Source: Candidatus Poribacteria bacterium (lineage in GTDB: Bacteria; Poribacteria; WGA-4E; UBA9662). Taken from it: DNA of 5,306 bases. Below the pieces are notes generated by a model. It searched no databases, was not told the origin of the DNA, and saw only the letters and a program-made list of their open reading frames with translations. Each line of letters begins with the position of its first letter. The stretch's first letter is position 1. A program made the translations under genes and the position numbers. The stretch spans positions 15,302 to 20,607 of the forward strand of contig NZUQ01000123.1 in NCBI GenBank assembly GCA_002697225.1. Reading direction: 5' to 3'. Of this stretch, positions 4,750 through 5,306 are shown piece by piece.

Positions 4750-5306
4750 AATTTAACTTCCTCTATTTTATTGATCTATTGGTGATTCCAGCTTGCCAGG
4801 TCTCTCTTTCTCTTAATAAAATTGGGATCTGACATTTGAAGTTTGTTTCATACATTTCGGCGATCTCTGATGGTTTAAGAATGCAGTTTTTTTAGAATCA
4901 ACCTAGAGACGAGTGAGTTGTTAAATGCTAAATCACCTTACTTGCTTCAGCATTCTATCACCGTTTTTTTTTGAAGTAAAGAGGTCGAATTGTTAACAAA
5001 ATCAGTCAAGAAATGAGCTTGTTGATTATATTCCCCATCTGTTAGGCTACACTATTCTGGATGGTGAGATACTTTCATGTCTAGTAATTATTATAAACTC
5101 GATATTATTCCAAAACCTCATCAGACACATTGAAAAATATGGTTCTTTGGATTGTGAAATGGATCAACAAGTGGTTAAGAAGATATTTGAATGACTGGTG
5201 TGTTATGTGTGGGTAGGGTTGATCATGTTCCTAGTGAAAATCGTAAACATAGCAATGCCTTTAAGTTTGTGGCAATCCTACAGTGTTCCCTCACTTACCG
5301 AATTAA
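4750..5306. other. Long region without a convincing gene, right edge
   Basis: Upstream of the propeller gene there is no clear -35/-10 pair. A 6-bp inverted repeat (4924-4929 with 4949-4954) followed after some 20 bases by nine T (4974-4982) resembles a very weak plus-strand terminator. At the right end an ATG at 5191 opens a plus-strand frame (MTGVLCVGRVDHVPSENRKH...) that is still open after 38 codons at the edge. The preceding AAGAAG is a poor ribosome binding site, and the product resembles nothing I know, so it is not listed as a gene. No tRNA or other RNA gene was seen. Confidence 0.45.
4757..4764 (-). promoter_or_regulatory. Shine-Dalgarno site of the beta-propeller gene
   Basis: The minus strand reads AGAGGAAG, then seven bases, then ATG (4749-4747). 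This is a good match at standard spacing and supports the annotated start. Confidence 0.65.

Noticed and set aside
4504..4785. Plus-strand 93-residue frame, and a 71-residue minus-strand frame at 4106-4321
   Set aside because: Both overlap the propeller gene in other phases; the propeller frame has repeats and a good ribosome binding site.
4924..4982. Terminator: 6-bp inverted repeat and a run of nine T
   Set aside because: The stem is short with a 19-base loop and is separated from the T run by about 20 bases, so it does not fit an intrinsic terminator.
5191..5306. Plus-strand frame from ATG open to the window edge
   Set aside because: Only 38 codons are visible, the ribosome binding site is poor, and nothing in the sequence is recognisable.

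Overview
The window looks bacterial. Genes are uninterrupted by introns, two have clear Shine-Dalgarno sequences (AAGGAG, AGAGGAAG), secreted enzymes carry Sec-type leaders, and base composition is moderately AT-rich. I cannot name the organism. The mix of polysaccharide-active enzymes, a cytosolic beta-propeller, long spacers and a broken gene would fit an uncultured environmental or symbiotic bacterium, but that is inference only.

All recognisable genes are on the minus strand, so in transcription order they run from right to left. The region 4750-5306 has no convincing complete gene. A 226-residue five-bladed beta-propeller protein (4069-4749) follows. A 381-base spacer separates it from a 153-residue, roughly four-helix membrane protein of unknown function (3226-3687). 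A 437-base spacer then holds a perfect 17-bp inverted repeat and promoter-like motifs. Next come two secreted glycoside hydrolases: a GH16 beta-glucanase (1955-2788) and, 88 bases downstream, a GH10 endo-beta-1,4-xylanase (750-1866). The GH10 gene is split by a frameshift. After a 375-base spacer, a NodB/CE4-like polysaccharide deacetylase starts at 374 and runs off the left edge.

The GH16 and GH10 genes probably form one transcription unit for attack on extracellular beta-glucan and xylan. The deacetylase could belong to the same theme, but it lacks a signal peptide and has its own Shine-Dalgarno sequence, so its link is uncertain.

The most notable observation is that the GH10 frameshift falls inside a near-perfect 44-bp palindrome (21-bp arms, one mismatch, 2-nt loop). 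One arm encodes intact GH10 sequence and the other is the damaged one. This is the pattern expected from template switching at a quasi-palindrome, or from an amplification or assembly artefact. I saw no tRNA, rRNA, CRISPR array or intact mobile element, and no clear new multi-gene system.
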